Assembly (NCBI RefSeq): GCF_005048225.1
Contig: NZ_SUNI01000001.1
Location: forward strand, 496,001-560,000
Length of the DNA: 64,000 nucleotides
Source of the DNA: Paracoccus gahaiensis
Lineage (GTDB): Bacteria > Pseudomonadota > Alphaproteobacteria > Rhodobacterales > Rhodobacteraceae
Direction of reading: 5' to 3'
Shown: piece by piece, positions 11,633 to 21,404 of the stretch
Numbering within the stretch: position 1 is the first letter of the stretch
How the letters are laid out: the number at the start of each line of letters is the position of its first letter
Made by a program: the position numbers and the translations under genes
The notes under the pieces: generated by a model
The model's input: the letters and a program-made list of their open reading frames with translations, nothing else
Database searches by the model: none
Told to the model about the DNA's origin: nothing

Positions 11633-13081
11633 ATGTCGGCCATCGATCCCAAGACATCGCGCGACCAACGACCGGCCGGTGACCGCGCATCTGCCGCGTC
11701 ATCGCCACCCGCCGAAGGCCGGGACCCGACCTCGCCTGCGGCGCCGGAGGCGCCCGCACAGACCGCGCCCCCCGTCCCGCCCGCCCGTCCGGCCGCCCCC
11801 GCGCCGGCGGGGGCTCCTGTCCCCCCCGCCCGTCCGGCCGCCGCGCCCGCCGCGGCACCTGCGCCCGCCGGCGCGCCCCCGGCCCGGCCCGGCCCCGGCA
11901 AGCCCAAGCGTCCCGACCCGCAGATGCAGGCCCGGATCGACGCGGCGCTGGCCCGTCCCGTCCTGCCCCCGGCCAGTCCGGCGGCGCTGAAATCGCGGCA
12001 TTGGGGCATGGCGCTCAGCTTCGTGCTGGTGGTGATCCTGCCGATCCTGCTCAGCGGCTGGTATGTCTATACCCGCGCCTCGGACCAGTATGCCTCCTAT
12101 GTCGGCTTCTCGGTGCGCAGCGAATCCGCCCCCAGTGCGGGCGACGTGCTGGGCGGGCTGGGATCGCTGGTGGGCGTGACCTCCAGCTCGACCAGCGACA
12201 CCGACATTCTCTTCAAGTTCATCCAGAGCCGCGATCTGGTCGAGCGGGTCAATGCCCGCATCGATCTGCGCGAGGTCTGGTCCAAGGCGCCCGGCGATCC
12301 GATCTTCGGCTTTCAGGGCGGTGCCGCGCTGGAGGGGCTGGTCCGCGAATGGGACCGCAAGGTCCGCATCCATTACGACGCCGGCATGATCGACCTGCGC
12401 ATCCTGGCCTTCGCGCCGCAGGATGCCCAGAACATCGCGACCGCCATCCTGGAAGAAGGCGGCATCCTGATCAACGAGCTGAACGACATCGCCCGCGAGG
12501 ATGCGCTGCGCTATGCCCGCGCCGAACTTGAGCGGGCGCAGGAGATGCTGCGCGAGGCCCGCCAGTCGGTGACCGAGTTCCGCAACCTCTATCAGCTGGT
12601 CGATCCGGTGGCCGACGTGCAGGGCCAGATCGGCGTCGTCACCTCGCTGCAGCAGCAGCTGGCCGAGCAGCTGGTCGGACTTGGCCTGCTGCAGGCCAAT
12701 GCCCAGCCCGACGATCCGCGCATCAGCCAGACCGAGCTGCGCATCCAGATCATCCGCGAGCAGATCGATGCCGAGCGCCAGAAGTTCGGCTCGACCGGCG
12801 GCGAGGTGGCGCTGTCCGAGGTGGTCGGCCAATACGAGATCTTGGCCGCCGACCGCCAGTTCGCCGAGACCGCCTATGCCGCGGCCCTGGCCAGCTTCGA
12901 ATCGGCCCGCTCCGAGGCGGTGCGCCAGTCGCGCTACCTGGCCCCCTATATCCGCCCCACCCTGGCGCAGGAGGCCGAGTTCCCCGAGCGCGAAAAGCTG
13001 ATGCTGATGATCGCCGGTTTCCTGATGGTCTTCTGGATCATCGGCAGCCTGATCTTCTACAGCCTGCGCGACCGGCGATGA
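11633..13081 (+). CDS. kpsE: Capsule polysaccharide export inner-membrane protein (KpsE/BexC-like)
   Basis: This 482-residue protein has the polysaccharide co-polymerase layout: membrane segment at about 125-146, a long periplasmic region with coiled-coil character (about 270-330 and 350-430), and a second membrane segment at about 456-477 near the C-terminus. It would link the inner-membrane exporter to an outer-membrane channel. Residues 20-115 form a proline/alanine-rich extension with near repeats ([10 protein letters not shown]), unusually long for a cytoplasmic tail. It overlaps kpsT at an ATGA junction. Confidence 0.85.
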   Translation: MSAIDPKTSRDQRPAGDRASAASSPPAEGRDPTSPAAPEAPAQTAPPVPPARPAAPAPAGAPVPPARPAAAPAAAPAPAGAPPARPGPGKPKRPDPQMQARIDAALARPVLPPASPAALKSRHWGMALSFVLVVILPILLSGWYVYTRASDQYASYVGFSVRSESAPSAGDVLGGLGSLVGVTSSSTSDTDILFKFIQSRDLVERVNARIDLREVWSKAPGDPIFGFQGGAALEGLVREWDRKVRIHYDAGMIDLRILAFAPQDAQNIATAILEEGGILINELNDIAREDALRYARAELERAQEMLREARQSVTEFRNLYQLVDPVADVQGQIGVVTSLQQQLAEQLVGLGLLQANAQPDDPRISQTELRIQIIREQIDAERQKFGSTGGEVALSEVVGQYEILAADRQFAETAYAAALASFESARSEAVRQSRYLAPYIRPTLAQEAEFPEREKLMLMIAGFLMVFWIIGSLIFYSLRDRR

Positions 13082-13746
13082 TCCATCTGCAGAACATCTC
13101 CAAGACCTACCGGCTGAACGGCAAGCGCAAGGTGGTGGCCGACGACATCACCGCCACCTTTCCCTCGGGTCAGGCCATCGCGCTTCTGGGCCGCAACGGG
13201 GCGGGGAAATCCTCGCTGCTGCGGATGATCTCGGGGGCGATGCTGCCCTCGTCGGGCAAGATCCTGTCGACCGGCACGATCAGCTGGCCGGTGGGATTTG
13301 CCGGATCCTTCAACGGCGAGCTGACCGGAGAGCAGAACTGCCGCTTCGTCGCCCGCGTCTACGGCATCGATACGGACGAACTCCTGTTCTTCGTGCAGGA
13401 TTTTGCCGAGCTGGGCGATCACTTCAAGCTGCCCTTGCGCACCTATTCCTCGGGGATGAAATCGCGGCTCGCCTTCGGGCTGTCCATGGCGGTGCCCTTC
13501 GACACCTATCTGGTCGACGAGGTCTCGGCCGTGGGCGACGCCGCCTTCAAGGCCAAGTCAAACCGCGTCTTCAACGAGCGGATGTCCAAGTCGGGCGCCA
13601 TCGTCGTGTCCCATTCCATGGGCATGCTGCGCAAGACCTGCCATGCCGGGGCGGTGCTGGAGAACGGCAAGCTGACCTATTATCCCAATCTGGAAGACGC
13701 CATCTCGGTCCACATGACCAACATGCGCGAGACCGACACCGGCTGA
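13078..13746 (+). CDS. kpsT: Capsule-type polysaccharide ABC exporter ATPase (KpsT-like)
   Basis: This 222-residue ABC ATPase has Walker [10 protein letters not shown] (38-46), signature YSSGMKSRL (122-130) and Walker B YLVDE (143-147), matching the KpsT/BexA/CtrD group. Family members end soon after the core, as here. It energises export through the divergently encoded KpsM-like permease. It starts inside the kpsE stop. No outer-membrane channel, KpsS/KpsC or glycosyltransferase genes are next to it. Confidence 0.88.
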   Translation: MIHLQNISKTYRLNGKRKVVADDITATFPSGQAIALLGRNGAGKSSLLRMISGAMLPSSGKILSTGTISWPVGFAGSFNGELTGEQNCRFVARVYGIDTDELLFFVQDFAELGDHFKLPLRTYSSGMKSRLAFGLSMAVPFDTYLVDEVSAVGDAAFKAKSNRVFNERMSKSGAIVVSHSMGMLRKTCHAGAVLENGKLTYYPNLEDAISVHMTNMRETDTG

Positions 13747-13859
13747 ATGCCGCCTGCCTCGTGACGGTTCGGTGTCGGTCGCCGCTGCGGGGCTGGCCTG
13801 CGGCCCCCGGTCCGGATATTGATCCGAATGAATTGGGTCGTTTGGTCACAAGGCATCTC

Positions 13860-15035
13860 ATGAAGATCATCGTTCTGGGCGGAGACGGCTTTTGCGGCTG
13901 GCCCACCGCATTGCACCTGTCCGCGCGCGGCCACGAGGTCGTGATCGTGGACAACCTTTCGCGCCGCAAGATCGACATCGAGCTGGAGGTCGGCTCGCTG
14001 ACCCCCATCCGCCCCCTGGGCACCCGCCTGCGGGCCTGGGCCGAGCTGACGGGGCGCCAGATCCGCAGCGTCGATCTGACCGTGGGGCAGGATTACGACC
14101 GCCTGCTGGCGCTTCTGGCCGAGGAGCGCCCCGACGCGGTCGTCCATTTCGCCGAACAGCGCGCCGCGCCCTATTCGATGAAATCCGCGCGCCACAAGCG
14201 CTATACCGTCAGCAACAACCTGAACGCCACGAACGACATCCTGGCCGCCATCGTCGAATCAGGGCAGGACATCCACCTGGTCCATCTGGGCACGATGGGC
14301 GTCTACGGCTATGGCACGGCGGGCATGAAGATCCCCGAGGGCTACCTTGACGTCACCGTGCAGACCGCCAACGGCCCGCACAGCCAGCAGATCCTCTACC
14401 CGGCCAATCCCGGCAGCATCTATCACATGACCAAGACCCAGGATGCGCTGTTCTTTTTCTATTACAACAAGAACGACCGGCTGCGGATCACGGACCTGCA
14501 TCAGGGCATCGTCTGGGGCACCCAGACCGACGAGACGCGCCGCGACGAACGGCTGATCAACCGCTTCGATTACGACGGCGATTACGGCACGGTGCTGAAC
14601 CGCTTCCTCATGCAGGCGGCGATCGGCTATCCGATGACGGTGCATGGCACGGGCGGCCAGACCCGCGCCTTCATCCATATCCAGGACACTTGCCGCTGCA
14701 TCGAACTGGCCTTGGCCAGCCCACCCGCGCAAGGCGAGCGCGTGCGGATCCTGAACCAGATGACCGAGACGCACCGCATCCGCGATCTGGCGCAGATGAT
14801 CGCCGCCCGGACGGGCACCGAGATCGCCCATCTTCCCAACCCCCGCAACGAGGCGGACGAGAACGACCTGCATGTCGTGAATGACGGGTTTCTGGACCTG
14901 GGCCTGCAGCCCATCCGGCTGGCCGACGGGCTGATGGCCGAGGTGCAGGACATCGCGCGCCGCTATGCGGACCGTTGCGACCGCGACAAGATCCCCTGCG
15001 TCTCGCAGTGGCGCGCGGCGCAGGCGGCGGAATAG
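13860..15035 (+). CDS. sqdB: UDP-sulfoquinovose synthase
   Basis: This 391-residue short-chain dehydrogenase-type enzyme builds UDP-sulfoquinovose from UDP-glucose and sulfite for the sulfolipid SQDG. The NAD-binding start [15 protein letters not shown], the [14 protein letters not shown] block, the catalytic T145 (HLGTMGVYG) and Y188-x3-K192 are typical of SqdB. The ATG at 13860 has AAGG 6 bp upstream. The remaining sqd genes (glycosyltransferase and partners) are not in this window; the gene sits alone behind the capsule exporter genes after a 113-bp gap. Confidence 0.92.
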   Translation: MKIIVLGGDGFCGWPTALHLSARGHEVVIVDNLSRRKIDIELEVGSLTPIRPLGTRLRAWAELTGRQIRSVDLTVGQDYDRLLALLAEERPDAVVHFAEQRAAPYSMKSARHKRYTVSNNLNATNDILAAIVESGQDIHLVHLGTMGVYGYGTAGMKIPEGYLDVTVQTANGPHSQQILYPANPGSIYHMTKTQDALFFFYYNKNDRLRITDLHQGIVWGTQTDETRRDERLINRFDYDGDYGTVLNRFLMQAAIGYPMTVHGTGGQTRAFIHIQDTCRCIELALASPPAQGERVRILNQMTETHRIRDLAQMIAARTGTEIAHLPNPRNEADENDLHVVNDGFLDLGLQPIRLADGLMAEVQDIARRYADRCDRDKIPCVSQWRAAQAAE

Positions 15036-15049
15036 GCGCAATGTGACAA

Positions 15050-15082
15050 CCGGGGCGGGCGGGTGATCCCCACGCGCCCCGG
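15050..15082. terminator. Hairpin between convergent sqdB and hydrolase genes
   Basis: CCGGGGCG (15050-15057) pairs perfectly with CGCCCCGG (15075-15082). No T-run is present on either side, so it may be a weak two-way terminator or a 3' end stabiliser. Confidence 0.45.
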
Positions 15083-15090
15083 TCGCGCCA

Positions 15091-15909
15091 TCAGGCCAGG
15101 AAGGCCTTCAGATCGTCCATCAGCCGCTCGGCATGGGTCACGCCCAGACCATGCGGCGCACCGTCATATTCGATCAGCTGCGCCTGCGGCACCATCCTGG
15201 TCATGCGGCGGGCGGTGGCGTCGATGGGCACGATCTTGTCGCCGGTCCCGTGGATCACCAGCGTCGGCACCGAGATGCGCGCCACATCGGCGGTGAAGTC
15301 GGTCATCCCGAAGGCCGTCACGCATTCCAGCGTGGCGCGCGGGCTGGCCATCAGCGCCATGCCCTGCGTCCAGTCCAGCGCAGCCTGGCTGACTCCACCG
15401 CTGAACACGCCCTGCCCGTAGAACTGCTTGAAGAAATCCGCAAGGAAGGCCGGGCGGTCCTTGCGCAGCCCCTCGCGCATCTCCTCGAACAGCGACGCCG
15501 GGGCGCCGTCGGGATTGGCGTCAGAGTGCAGCAGCCCCGGCGCCACGGACGAAATGAACGCCGCCCTGGACACCCGGCCCGCCTCGCCGCGCGAGAAATA
15601 CCGCGCGACCTCGCCGCCGCCCATCGAGAACCCCACGAGGGCCGCATCCGTCAAGTCCAGCCCCTCGATCACCGCCGCCAGATCGCCGGCCATCGTGTCA
15701 TAGTCATAGCCCGACCAAGGCTGCCCCGACCGGCCGAAACCCCGGCGGTCATAGCTGACGACCCGGTGCCCGGCCTCGGCCAGACCCAGGGCCTGCACCT
15801 CCCAACTGTCGGCATTCAGGGGCCAGCCGTGGATCAGGACGACGGGGCGGCCCTCGCCCCAGTCCTTGACGTAAAGCGGGGTGCCATCCGGGGCGGAAAT
15901 CATCGGCAT
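15091..15909 (-). CDS. Alpha/beta hydrolase, cofactor-free haloperoxidase/esterase type
   Basis: This 272-residue alpha/beta hydrolase has the catalytic triad S95 (GFSMGG), D224 (GTGDKIVP) and H253 (APHGLG), and the oxyanion segment HGWPLNADSW. The sequence is close to non-haem chloroperoxidases and aryl esterases, which hydrolyse esters and can form peracids. The natural substrate cannot be told from the sequence. No signal peptide is seen, so it is probably cytoplasmic. It stands alone, convergent with sqdB. Confidence 0.85.
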   Translation of the reverse strand: MPMISAPDGTPLYVKDWGEGRPVVLIHGWPLNADSWEVQALGLAEAGHRVVSYDRRGFGRSGQPWSGYDYDTMAGDLAAVIEGLDLTDAALVGFSMGGGEVARYFSRGEAGRVSRAAFISSVAPGLLHSDANPDGAPASLFEEMREGLRKDRPAFLADFFKQFYGQGVFSGGVSQAALDWTQGMALMASPRATLECVTAFGMTDFTADVARISVPTLVIHGTGDKIVPIDATARRMTRMVPQAQLIEYDGAPHGLGVTHAERLMDDLKAFLA

Positions 15910-15996
15910 GTCGCGGTCCTTTCGATCCTCTGGGGCCGAGAGAACGCACGGGGGCGGGCAGGGTTCGCCCCGCGCCCGATCACGCTTCCGTCGCCG

Positions 15997-16380
15997 TCAG
16001 GGCAGCCGCACCCAGGTCTGGCTGCTGCACAGAAGCCCGCCGGCGATGCAGCCCGACAGGCTCATCCGGTCGCCCGAAAGGGCGGCCTTGCCCGCATAGA
16101 TCTTGTCGTTGGACGGCCGCCAGACCTGGCCCGTGTAAGCGCCGCCCCCCTGCGCAACCATGTCGATGACGATCTGGCGCCCGACATTCGGCGAGGCATA
16201 TTCGGCCCCGTCGCGGAAGGTCCGCGCGATCGTGCCGCAGAACGCCCCGCCGCAGGGGGCCACGGTGACATGGGCAAAGGCCCCCTCGTCGGGCTGGGTC
16301 TGCCACAGCCCCTCGATCGGGTCGGCCGCCGCCGCCCCCGCAGACAGCAGCAGCACGGTGGCCGCAATGACGTGACGCAT
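15997..16380 (-). CDS. Secreted DUF2147 family protein
   Basis: This 127-residue protein has a signal peptide (MRHVIAATVLLLSAGAAAA) and a DUF2147 domain beginning DPIEGLWQTQPDEG. The remainder shows the family's small beta-rich pattern with four cysteines (near C43, C48, C110 and C118) that could form disulfides in the periplasm. The function of DUF2147 is not established to my knowledge. It is divergent from hisA with 139 bp between the starts. Confidence 0.75.
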   Translation of the reverse strand: MRHVIAATVLLLSAGAAAADPIEGLWQTQPDEGAFAHVTVAPCGGAFCGTIARTFRDGAEYASPNVGRQIVIDMVAQGGGAYTGQVWRPSNDKIYAGKAALSGDRMSLSGCIAGGLLCSSQTWVRLP

Positions 16381-16519
16381 GATCTCTCCTCCTCAGGATG
16401 GGGCCAGATTGCGCGGGCGCGGGCCCGTCGGGCAAGCGTGACGTCAGGTCCGCCCCTTGCCGTGCCCGGCCCCCCCATGGCAAAGGAGGGCTGACCCCCA
16501 GGACCTCCGGAGCCGCGCC

Positions 16520-17236
16520 ATGATCCTCTACCCCGCCATCGACCTCAAGGACGGCAATTGCGTGCGCCTCTTGCGCGGCGACATGGAGGCCGCCACCGTC
16601 TTTGGCAGTGACCCGGCGGCGCAGGCCCGCGCCTTCCAGGATGCCGGCGCCGAATGGCTGCATCTGGTCGACCTGAACGGCGCCTTCGAGGGCAAGCCCG
16701 TGAACGCCGCCGCCGTCGAGGCGATCCTGGCTGCCACCACCATTCCCACCCAGCTGGGCGGCGGCATCCGCGACATGGCCACGATCGAATCCTGGCTGGA
16801 CCGCGGCCTGACCCGGGTGATCCTCGGCACCGTCGCGGTCGAGAACCCGGACCTCGTGCGCGACGCCGCCGAGGCCTTCCCGGGCCGCATCGCGGTCGGC
16901 ATCGACGCCCGCAAGGGCCGCGTGGCCACCCGGGGCTGGGCGACGGAAACCGACATCGATGCCACGGATCTCGCTCGCCGCTTCCAGGATGCCGGGGTCG
17001 CGGCGATCATCTACACCGATATCGACCGCGACGGCGCGATGGGCGGCCCCAACATCCCCACCACCGAAGCCCTGGCCCGCGCCGTCACCATCCCGGTGAT
17101 CGCCTCGGGCGGCGTCTCCTCGCTGCAGGACCTCAAGGCCCTGGCCGAGACGCGGATCATCGCCGGCGCCATCTCGGGCCGCGCCCTCTATGACGGCGCC
17201 CTCGACCTGCGCGAGGCGCTTCGGACCCTCGCCTGA
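16520..17236 (+). CDS. hisA: HisA, phosphoribosylformimino-AICAR phosphate isomerase
   Basis: This 238-residue TIM-barrel enzyme opens the ribose ring of ProFAR in histidine synthesis. The first catalytic aspartate is D8 in YPAIDLKDG and the second lies in [12 protein letters not shown] near residue 170. The phosphate-binding GGGIRD and ASGGVSS loops are present. The start at 16520 is set by the canonical [10 protein letters not shown] and a CCGGAG site upstream. It is followed by a repeat element and then hisF and hisE; hisB and hisH are not adjacent upstream. Confidence 0.95.
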   Translation: MILYPAIDLKDGNCVRLLRGDMEAATVFGSDPAAQARAFQDAGAEWLHLVDLNGAFEGKPVNAAAVEAILAATTIPTQLGGGIRDMATIESWLDRGLTRVILGTVAVENPDLVRDAAEAFPGRIAVGIDARKGRVATRGWATETDIDATDLARRFQDAGVAAIIYTDIDRDGAMGGPNIPTTEALARAVTIPVIASGGVSSLQDLKALAETRIIAGAISGRALYDGALDLREALRTLA

Positions 17237-17237
17237 C

Positions 17238-17304
17238 CCTTTCATCTTGGCACAAATATCCCGGGGGGGATCGCGCCCTTCGCGCGATGGGGGGCTGGCC
17301 CCCC
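17238..17304 (-). repeat. Composite intergenic repeat, copy 2, between hisA and hisF
   Basis: On the minus strand a GGGGGGC/GCCCCCC hairpin (17289-17304) is followed by a second stem (ATCGCGC/GCGCGAT, 17270-17288) and then the GGGATATTT...GCCAAGATGAAAGG motif (17238-17269). It starts 2 bp after the hisA stop. It is antisense to both his genes, unlike the other long copies. Confidence 0.75.
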
Positions 17305-17370
17305 TCTGGCCCTGCCGCGCGCTCTGCGCTAGACCCCTGCCGGACAGCCCCAGCCAAAGGCGCATTCCCG

Positions 17371-18132
17371 ATGCTCAAGACCCGCATCATCCCCTGCCTC
17401 GACGTGGCCGATGGCCGCGTGGTCAAGGGCGTCAACTTCGTCGACCTGATCGACGCCGGCGACCCGGTCGAGGCCGCGCGCGCCTATGATGCCGCCGGCG
17501 CCGACGAGATCTGCTTTCTCGACATCCACGCCACCCACGAGAACCGCGGCACCATGTTCGATCTGGTCACCCGCACGGCCGAACAATGCTTCGTGCCGCT
17601 GACCGTGGGCGGCGGCGTGCGCAGCCATCTGGACGTGCGCGCGCTGCTGCTGGCCGGGGCCGACAAGGTCAGCTTCAATTCCGCCGCCGTGGCCGATCCC
17701 GATGTGGTGGCCGCCGCCGCCGACCGCTTCGGCAGCCAGTGCATCGTGGTGGCCATCGACGCTAAGACCGTGGCGCCGGGCCGGTGGGAAATTTTCACCC
17801 ATGGCGGGCGCAAGCCGACCGGCATCGACGCCGTCGATTTCGCCCGCATCGTCGAGGCCAAGGGCGCCGGAGAGATCCTGCTGACCTCGATGGACCGAGA
17901 CGGCACCCGCTCGGGCTTCAACCTGCCCCTGACGCGGGCCATCGCCGATGCGGTGAACGTGCCGGTCATCGCCTCGGGCGGGGTCGGCACGCTGCACCAT
18001 CTGGTCGAGGGCGTGACCGAGGGCCATGCCAGCGCCGTGCTGGCGGCCAGCATCTTCCATTTCGGCACCCACACCATCGCCGAGGCCAAGGCCCACATGG
18101 CCGCCGCCGGCATCCCGATGAGGCTGACATGA
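17371..18132 (+). CDS. hisF: HisF, imidazole glycerol phosphate synthase cyclase subunit
   Basis: This 253-residue TIM barrel joins PRFAR with ammonia from HisH to make imidazole glycerol phosphate and AICAR. Catalytic D11 lies in [10 protein letters not shown] and D130 in TSMDRDGTR. Phosphate loops VGGGVRS and ASGGVGT are present. The ATG at 17371 gives the canonical [11 protein letters not shown] start. It overlaps hisE by 4 bp. Its partner hisH is not in the window. Confidence 0.95.
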   Translation: MLKTRIIPCLDVADGRVVKGVNFVDLIDAGDPVEAARAYDAAGADEICFLDIHATHENRGTMFDLVTRTAEQCFVPLTVGGGVRSHLDVRALLLAGADKVSFNSAAVADPDVVAAAADRFGSQCIVVAIDAKTVAPGRWEIFTHGGRKPTGIDAVDFARIVEAKGAGEILLTSMDRDGTRSGFNLPLTRAIADAVNVPVIASGGVGTLHHLVEGVTEGHASAVLAASIFHFGTHTIAEAKAHMAAAGIPMRLT

Positions 18133-18446
18133 CCCCGCTGCACCGCCTCGCCGCCACCGTCGAGGCCCGCAAGTCCGCCGACCCCGACGGCAGCTGGACC
18201 GCGAAGCTTCTCGCCAAGGGCCCCGAGAAATGCGCCGAGAAGTTCGGCGAGGAGGCCGTCGAGGCGATCATCGAGGCGGTCCGAGGCGATCGCGCCCGCC
18301 TGACCTCCGAGGCGGCGGACGTGATCTTTCACCTTCTGGTGATGCTGGCCGCCCGCGACGTGACCCTGGCCGATGTCGAGGCCGAGTTGGCCCGGCGCGA
18401 GGGCGTGTCGGGCTTGGCCGAAAAGGCGTCGCGCGACACGGGCTGA
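18129..18446 (+). CDS. hisE: HisE, phosphoribosyl-ATP pyrophosphatase
   Basis: This 105-residue all-alpha enzyme removes pyrophosphate from PR-ATP early in histidine synthesis. It carries the metal-binding motif [14 protein letters not shown] and the downstream [13 protein letters not shown] helix of the MazG-like fold. It is a stand-alone HisE, not fused to HisI. It starts inside the hisF stop codon (ATGA), indicating translational coupling. Confidence 0.93.
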   Translation: MTPLHRLAATVEARKSADPDGSWTAKLLAKGPEKCAEKFGEEAVEAIIEAVRGDRARLTSEAADVIFHLLVMLAARDVTLADVEAELARREGVSGLAEKASRDTG

Positions 18447-18574
18447 CACCCCCGGCGCGGCAGGCAATTTGCCCATGCCCGCCCCGGACCCTTCCCCTCG
18501 GGCGGCCACAAGGGCTATAAGCCCCGCAATCGCCGCGCAAGGCGCGGCCAGACCGACAGATGGCAGAGGACGGC

Positions 18575-19087
18575 ATGAGCAACGATTCCACCCATGACAA
18601 TCATCACGAGGGCGACGTGGCCTTCATCCGGTCGCTGGCCGAACTTCTGAATGCCAGCGAGCTGTCCGAGATCCAGGTCAAGCGGGAATATGGCGAGCAC
18701 GACCGCCTGACGGTCAGCCTGTCCAAGCAGGGCAAGCAGGTCGTCTATGCGCAGCCCCCCCAGCAGCAGAGCTCGTCCTTCCAGCCCGCCTCCGGCCCCT
18801 CGACCTCGATGACGGTCGCGGCCCCGGCGGGCGCCCAGGACCCGGCCAGCCTGCCCGGCGCGGTGACCTCGCCCATGGTGGGTACCGCCTATCTGTCGGC
18901 CGAGCCCGGCACCGCCCCCTTCGTGGCCGTGGGCCAGACGGTGGCCGAGGGCGACACGCTGATGATCGTCGAGGCGATGAAGACCATGAACCACATCCCC
19001 GCCCCCCGCGCGGGCACGGTCAAGCGCATCCTGATCGAGGACGGCATCCCGGTCGAGTTCGGCACCCCCCTGATGATCGTCGAGTGA
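18575..19087 (+). CDS. accB: Biotin carboxyl carrier protein of acetyl-CoA carboxylase
   Basis: This 170-residue protein carries the biotin that shuttles CO2 in acetyl-CoA carboxylase. The biotinyl lysine is K136 in EAMKTMN, within the C-terminal lipoyl-like domain (about 93-170). A Gln/Pro/Ser-rich linker (60-92) joins it to the N-terminal helical region. The ATG at 18575 has AGAGGA upstream; an earlier ATG at 18560 has none. The stop lies 5 bp before accC. Confidence 0.95.
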   Translation: MSNDSTHDNHHEGDVAFIRSLAELLNASELSEIQVKREYGEHDRLTVSLSKQGKQVVYAQPPQQQSSSFQPASGPSTSMTVAAPAGAQDPASLPGAVTSPMVGTAYLSAEPGTAPFVAVGQTVAEGDTLMIVEAMKTMNHIPAPRAGTVKRILIEDGIPVEFGTPLMIVE

Positions 19088-19092
19088 CGCCG

Positions 19093-20439
19093 ATGTTCGA
19101 CAAGATCCTCATCGCCAACCGGGGCGAGATCGCGCTGCGCGTGATCCGGGCCTGCCGCGAGATGGGCATCGCCTCGGTCGCGGTCCATTCCACCGCCGAT
19201 GCCGACGCGATGCATGTCCGCATGGCCGACGAATCGATCTGCATCGGTCCGCCGTCCTCCGCGCTGTCCTACCTGTCGATGCCCGCGCTGATCTCGGCCT
19301 GCGAGATCACCGGCGCGCAGGCGATCCATCCGGGCTACGGCTTCCTGTCCGAAAACGCCGGCTTCGTGCAGATGCTGGAAGATCATGACATCACCTTCAT
19401 CGGCCCGCGCGCCGAGCATATCCGCATCATGGGCGACAAGATCACCGCCAAGGACACGATGAAGGCGCTTCGCGTCCCCTGCGTGCCCGGCAGTGACGGC
19501 GGCGTGAACGATGTGGACGAGGCGTTCCGCGTCGCGGCCGAGATTGGCTATCCGGTCATCGTCAAGGCCACCGCTGGCGGCGGCGGGCGCGGCATGAAGG
19601 TCGCGCTGGACAAGTCCGGCCTCGACGTCGCCTTCCGCTCGGCGCGGGCCGAGGCCAAGGCGGCCTTCGGCAATCCCGACGTCTATCTGGAAAAATACCT
19701 GCAGCGCCCCCGCCATATCGAGATCCAGGTCTTCGGCGACGGCAAGGGCCGCGCGGTGCATCTGGGCGAGCGCGACTGCTCGCTGCAGCGTCGCCACCAG
19801 AAGGTGCTGGAAGAGGCCCCCGGCCCCGCCATCACCCCCGAGCAGCGCGCCCGCATCGGCAAGGTCTGCGCCGATGCCGTGGCCAAGATCGGCTATTCCG
19901 GCGCCGGCACGATCGAGTTCCTGTTCGAGGACGGCGAGTTCTACTTCATCGAGATGAACACCCGCCTGCAGGTGGAGCATCCGGTGACCGAGGCGATCTT
20001 CGGCGTGGACCTGGTCCGCCAGCAGATCCGCGTCGCCGCCGGCCTGCCGATGGAGTTCCATCAGGAGGACCTGGTCATCAACGGCCATTCGATCGAGGTG
20101 CGCATCAACGCCGAAAAGGTGCCGGGCTTCTCGCCCTGTCCCGGGCGGATCACCCAGTATCATGCGCCAGGCGGCCTGGGCGTGCGGATGGATTCGGCGC
20201 TCTATCAGGGCTATGCGATCCCGCCCTATTACGACAGCCTGATCGGCAAGCTGATCGTGCATGGCCGCGACCGTCCCGAAGCGCTGGCCCGCCTGTCGCG
20301 CGCCCTGGGCGAGCTGATCGTGGACGGGGTCGACACCACCGTGCCGCTGTTCCGCGACCTGCTGGCCGAGCCGGACATCCAGTCGGGCAACTATTCGATC
20401 CACTGGCTGGAACGCTGGCTGGCGCAGCATTACGCGTAG
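19093..20439 (+). CDS. accC: Biotin carboxylase subunit of acetyl-CoA carboxylase
   Basis: This 448-residue ATP-grasp enzyme carboxylates the biotin on AccB. The N-terminal [17 protein letters not shown], glycine-rich ATP loop [12 protein letters not shown], catalytic [12 protein letters not shown] and the C-terminal carboxylase domain are all present at normal length. I chose the ATG at 19093 because it gives the canonical start; a GTG at 19084 overlapping the accB stop would add MTP. It forms an operon with accB and probably aat. Confidence 0.95.
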   Translation: MFDKILIANRGEIALRVIRACREMGIASVAVHSTADADAMHVRMADESICIGPPSSALSYLSMPALISACEITGAQAIHPGYGFLSENAGFVQMLEDHDITFIGPRAEHIRIMGDKITAKDTMKALRVPCVPGSDGGVNDVDEAFRVAAEIGYPVIVKATAGGGGRGMKVALDKSGLDVAFRSARAEAKAAFGNPDVYLEKYLQRPRHIEIQVFGDGKGRAVHLGERDCSLQRRHQKVLEEAPGPAITPEQRARIGKVCADAVAKIGYSGAGTIEFLFEDGEFYFIEMNTRLQVEHPVTEAIFGVDLVRQQIRVAAGLPMEFHQEDLVINGHSIEVRINAEKVPGFSPCPGRITQYHAPGGLGVRMDSALYQGYAIPPYYDSLIGKLIVHGRDRPEALARLSRALGELIVDGVDTTVPLFRDLLAEPDIQSGNYSIHWLERWLAQHYA

Positions 20440-20445
20440 GCGTCG

Positions 20446-21075
20446 ATGCTGACGCCCGCGCAATTGCTGAGCGGCTATGCCCGGGGCATCTTCCCGATGG
20501 CCGACAGCGCCGAGGATGACCGCCTGCACTGGTTCGACCCGCCCCTGCGCGGCGTCCTGCCGGTGGGCGGCATCCATGCCGCGCGCTCGCTGCGGCGCGA
20601 TCTGCGGCGGGGTGGCTGGTCGGCGCATCTAGACGGCGATTTCGATGGCGTGGTGGCGGCCTGTGCGGATCGCGAGGCGACCTGGATCAACGTGCCGCTG
20701 GCAAGCCTCTACAGCGCGCTGCACGGGCTGGGCCATGCCCATGCGATCGAAATCCGGCACGAGGGCCGCTTTGCCGGGGGGATCTTCGGCGTCACCCTGG
20801 GGGGCGCGTTCTTCGGGGAATCGATGGTCTCGGCGCGGCGGAACGGATCGCGGATGGCGCTGCTCTGGACCTCGGCCCATCTGGCGCGCTGCGGCTTCAC
20901 GCTGTTCGACACGCAGTTCCTGACGCCGCATCTGGCCAGCATGGGCGGGGTCGAGATCCCGCGCGGCGCCTATCGCGCACGCCTGTCAGAGGCGCTGCGT
21001 CGCACGGCCGACTTCCGCGCCCATCCCCTGCCCCCGGCCGATCAGCTTTGGCAGGACATCACCCAGACATCGTAG
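20446..21075 (+). CDS. aat: Leucyl/phenylalanyl-tRNA-protein transferase
   Basis: This 209-residue enzyme adds Leu or Phe to proteins with N-terminal Arg or Lys, marking them for ClpS/ClpAP degradation. The N-terminal LLSGYARGIFPMAD, the HWFDPPLRGVLP motif and the core GGIFGVTLGGAFFGESMVS are typical. It begins 6 bp after accC. Its 3' end overlaps the convergent DUF2155 gene by 34 bp. Confidence 0.93.
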   Translation: MLTPAQLLSGYARGIFPMADSAEDDRLHWFDPPLRGVLPVGGIHAARSLRRDLRRGGWSAHLDGDFDGVVAACADREATWINVPLASLYSALHGLGHAHAIEIRHEGRFAGGIFGVTLGGAFFGESMVSARRNGSRMALLWTSAHLARCGFTLFDTQFLTPHLASMGGVEIPRGAYRARLSEALRRTADFRAHPLPPADQLWQDITQTS

Positions 21076-21404
21076 CGTGCATCGTCCAGCGCCGACAGCG
21101 CCGGCGCGCTGGCGATCATCCAGCCGCTGAAGACCGTGGCGTTCTGGCGCAGGTCGGTGATGGTCAGCTGGGCGAAGGCATCCGAACTGGGATCGCCCGC
21201 CGGATAGCGACACTCGCCCAAGCGGATCTCCAGCCGGCCATAGCGCTGCGCCTCGCCCACCTGCAGCGGCAGGTCGATCGTGCGGCCCGAGACCTTGTCC
21301 AGTCCCCGCAGCATCGCGCCTTGGGCCCGGACGGTGTCCTGCGCCAAGGCGGGGCCGGACAGCAGCACCACGCACAGCGCGGCACGGATCACGGCGAAAA
21401 TCAC
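21042..21404 (-). CDS. Secreted DUF2155 family protein
   Basis: This 120-residue protein has a signal peptide ([21 protein letters not shown]) and a DUF2155 domain with the motif GAMLRGLDKVSGRTIDL and two cysteines (CRYP, VMSCQS). The start is GTG at 21404, overlapping the mlaD stop in a GTGA junction. The function is unknown to me; its fixed place next to mlaD and NDUFA12 suggests a cell-envelope role, which is inference. It overlaps aat tail to tail. Confidence 0.8.
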   Translation of the reverse strand: MIFAVIRAALCVVLLSGPALAQDTVRAQGAMLRGLDKVSGRTIDLPLQVGEAQRYGRLEIRLGECRYPAGDPSSDAFAQLTITDLRQNATVFSGWMIASAPALSALDDARYDVWVMSCQS

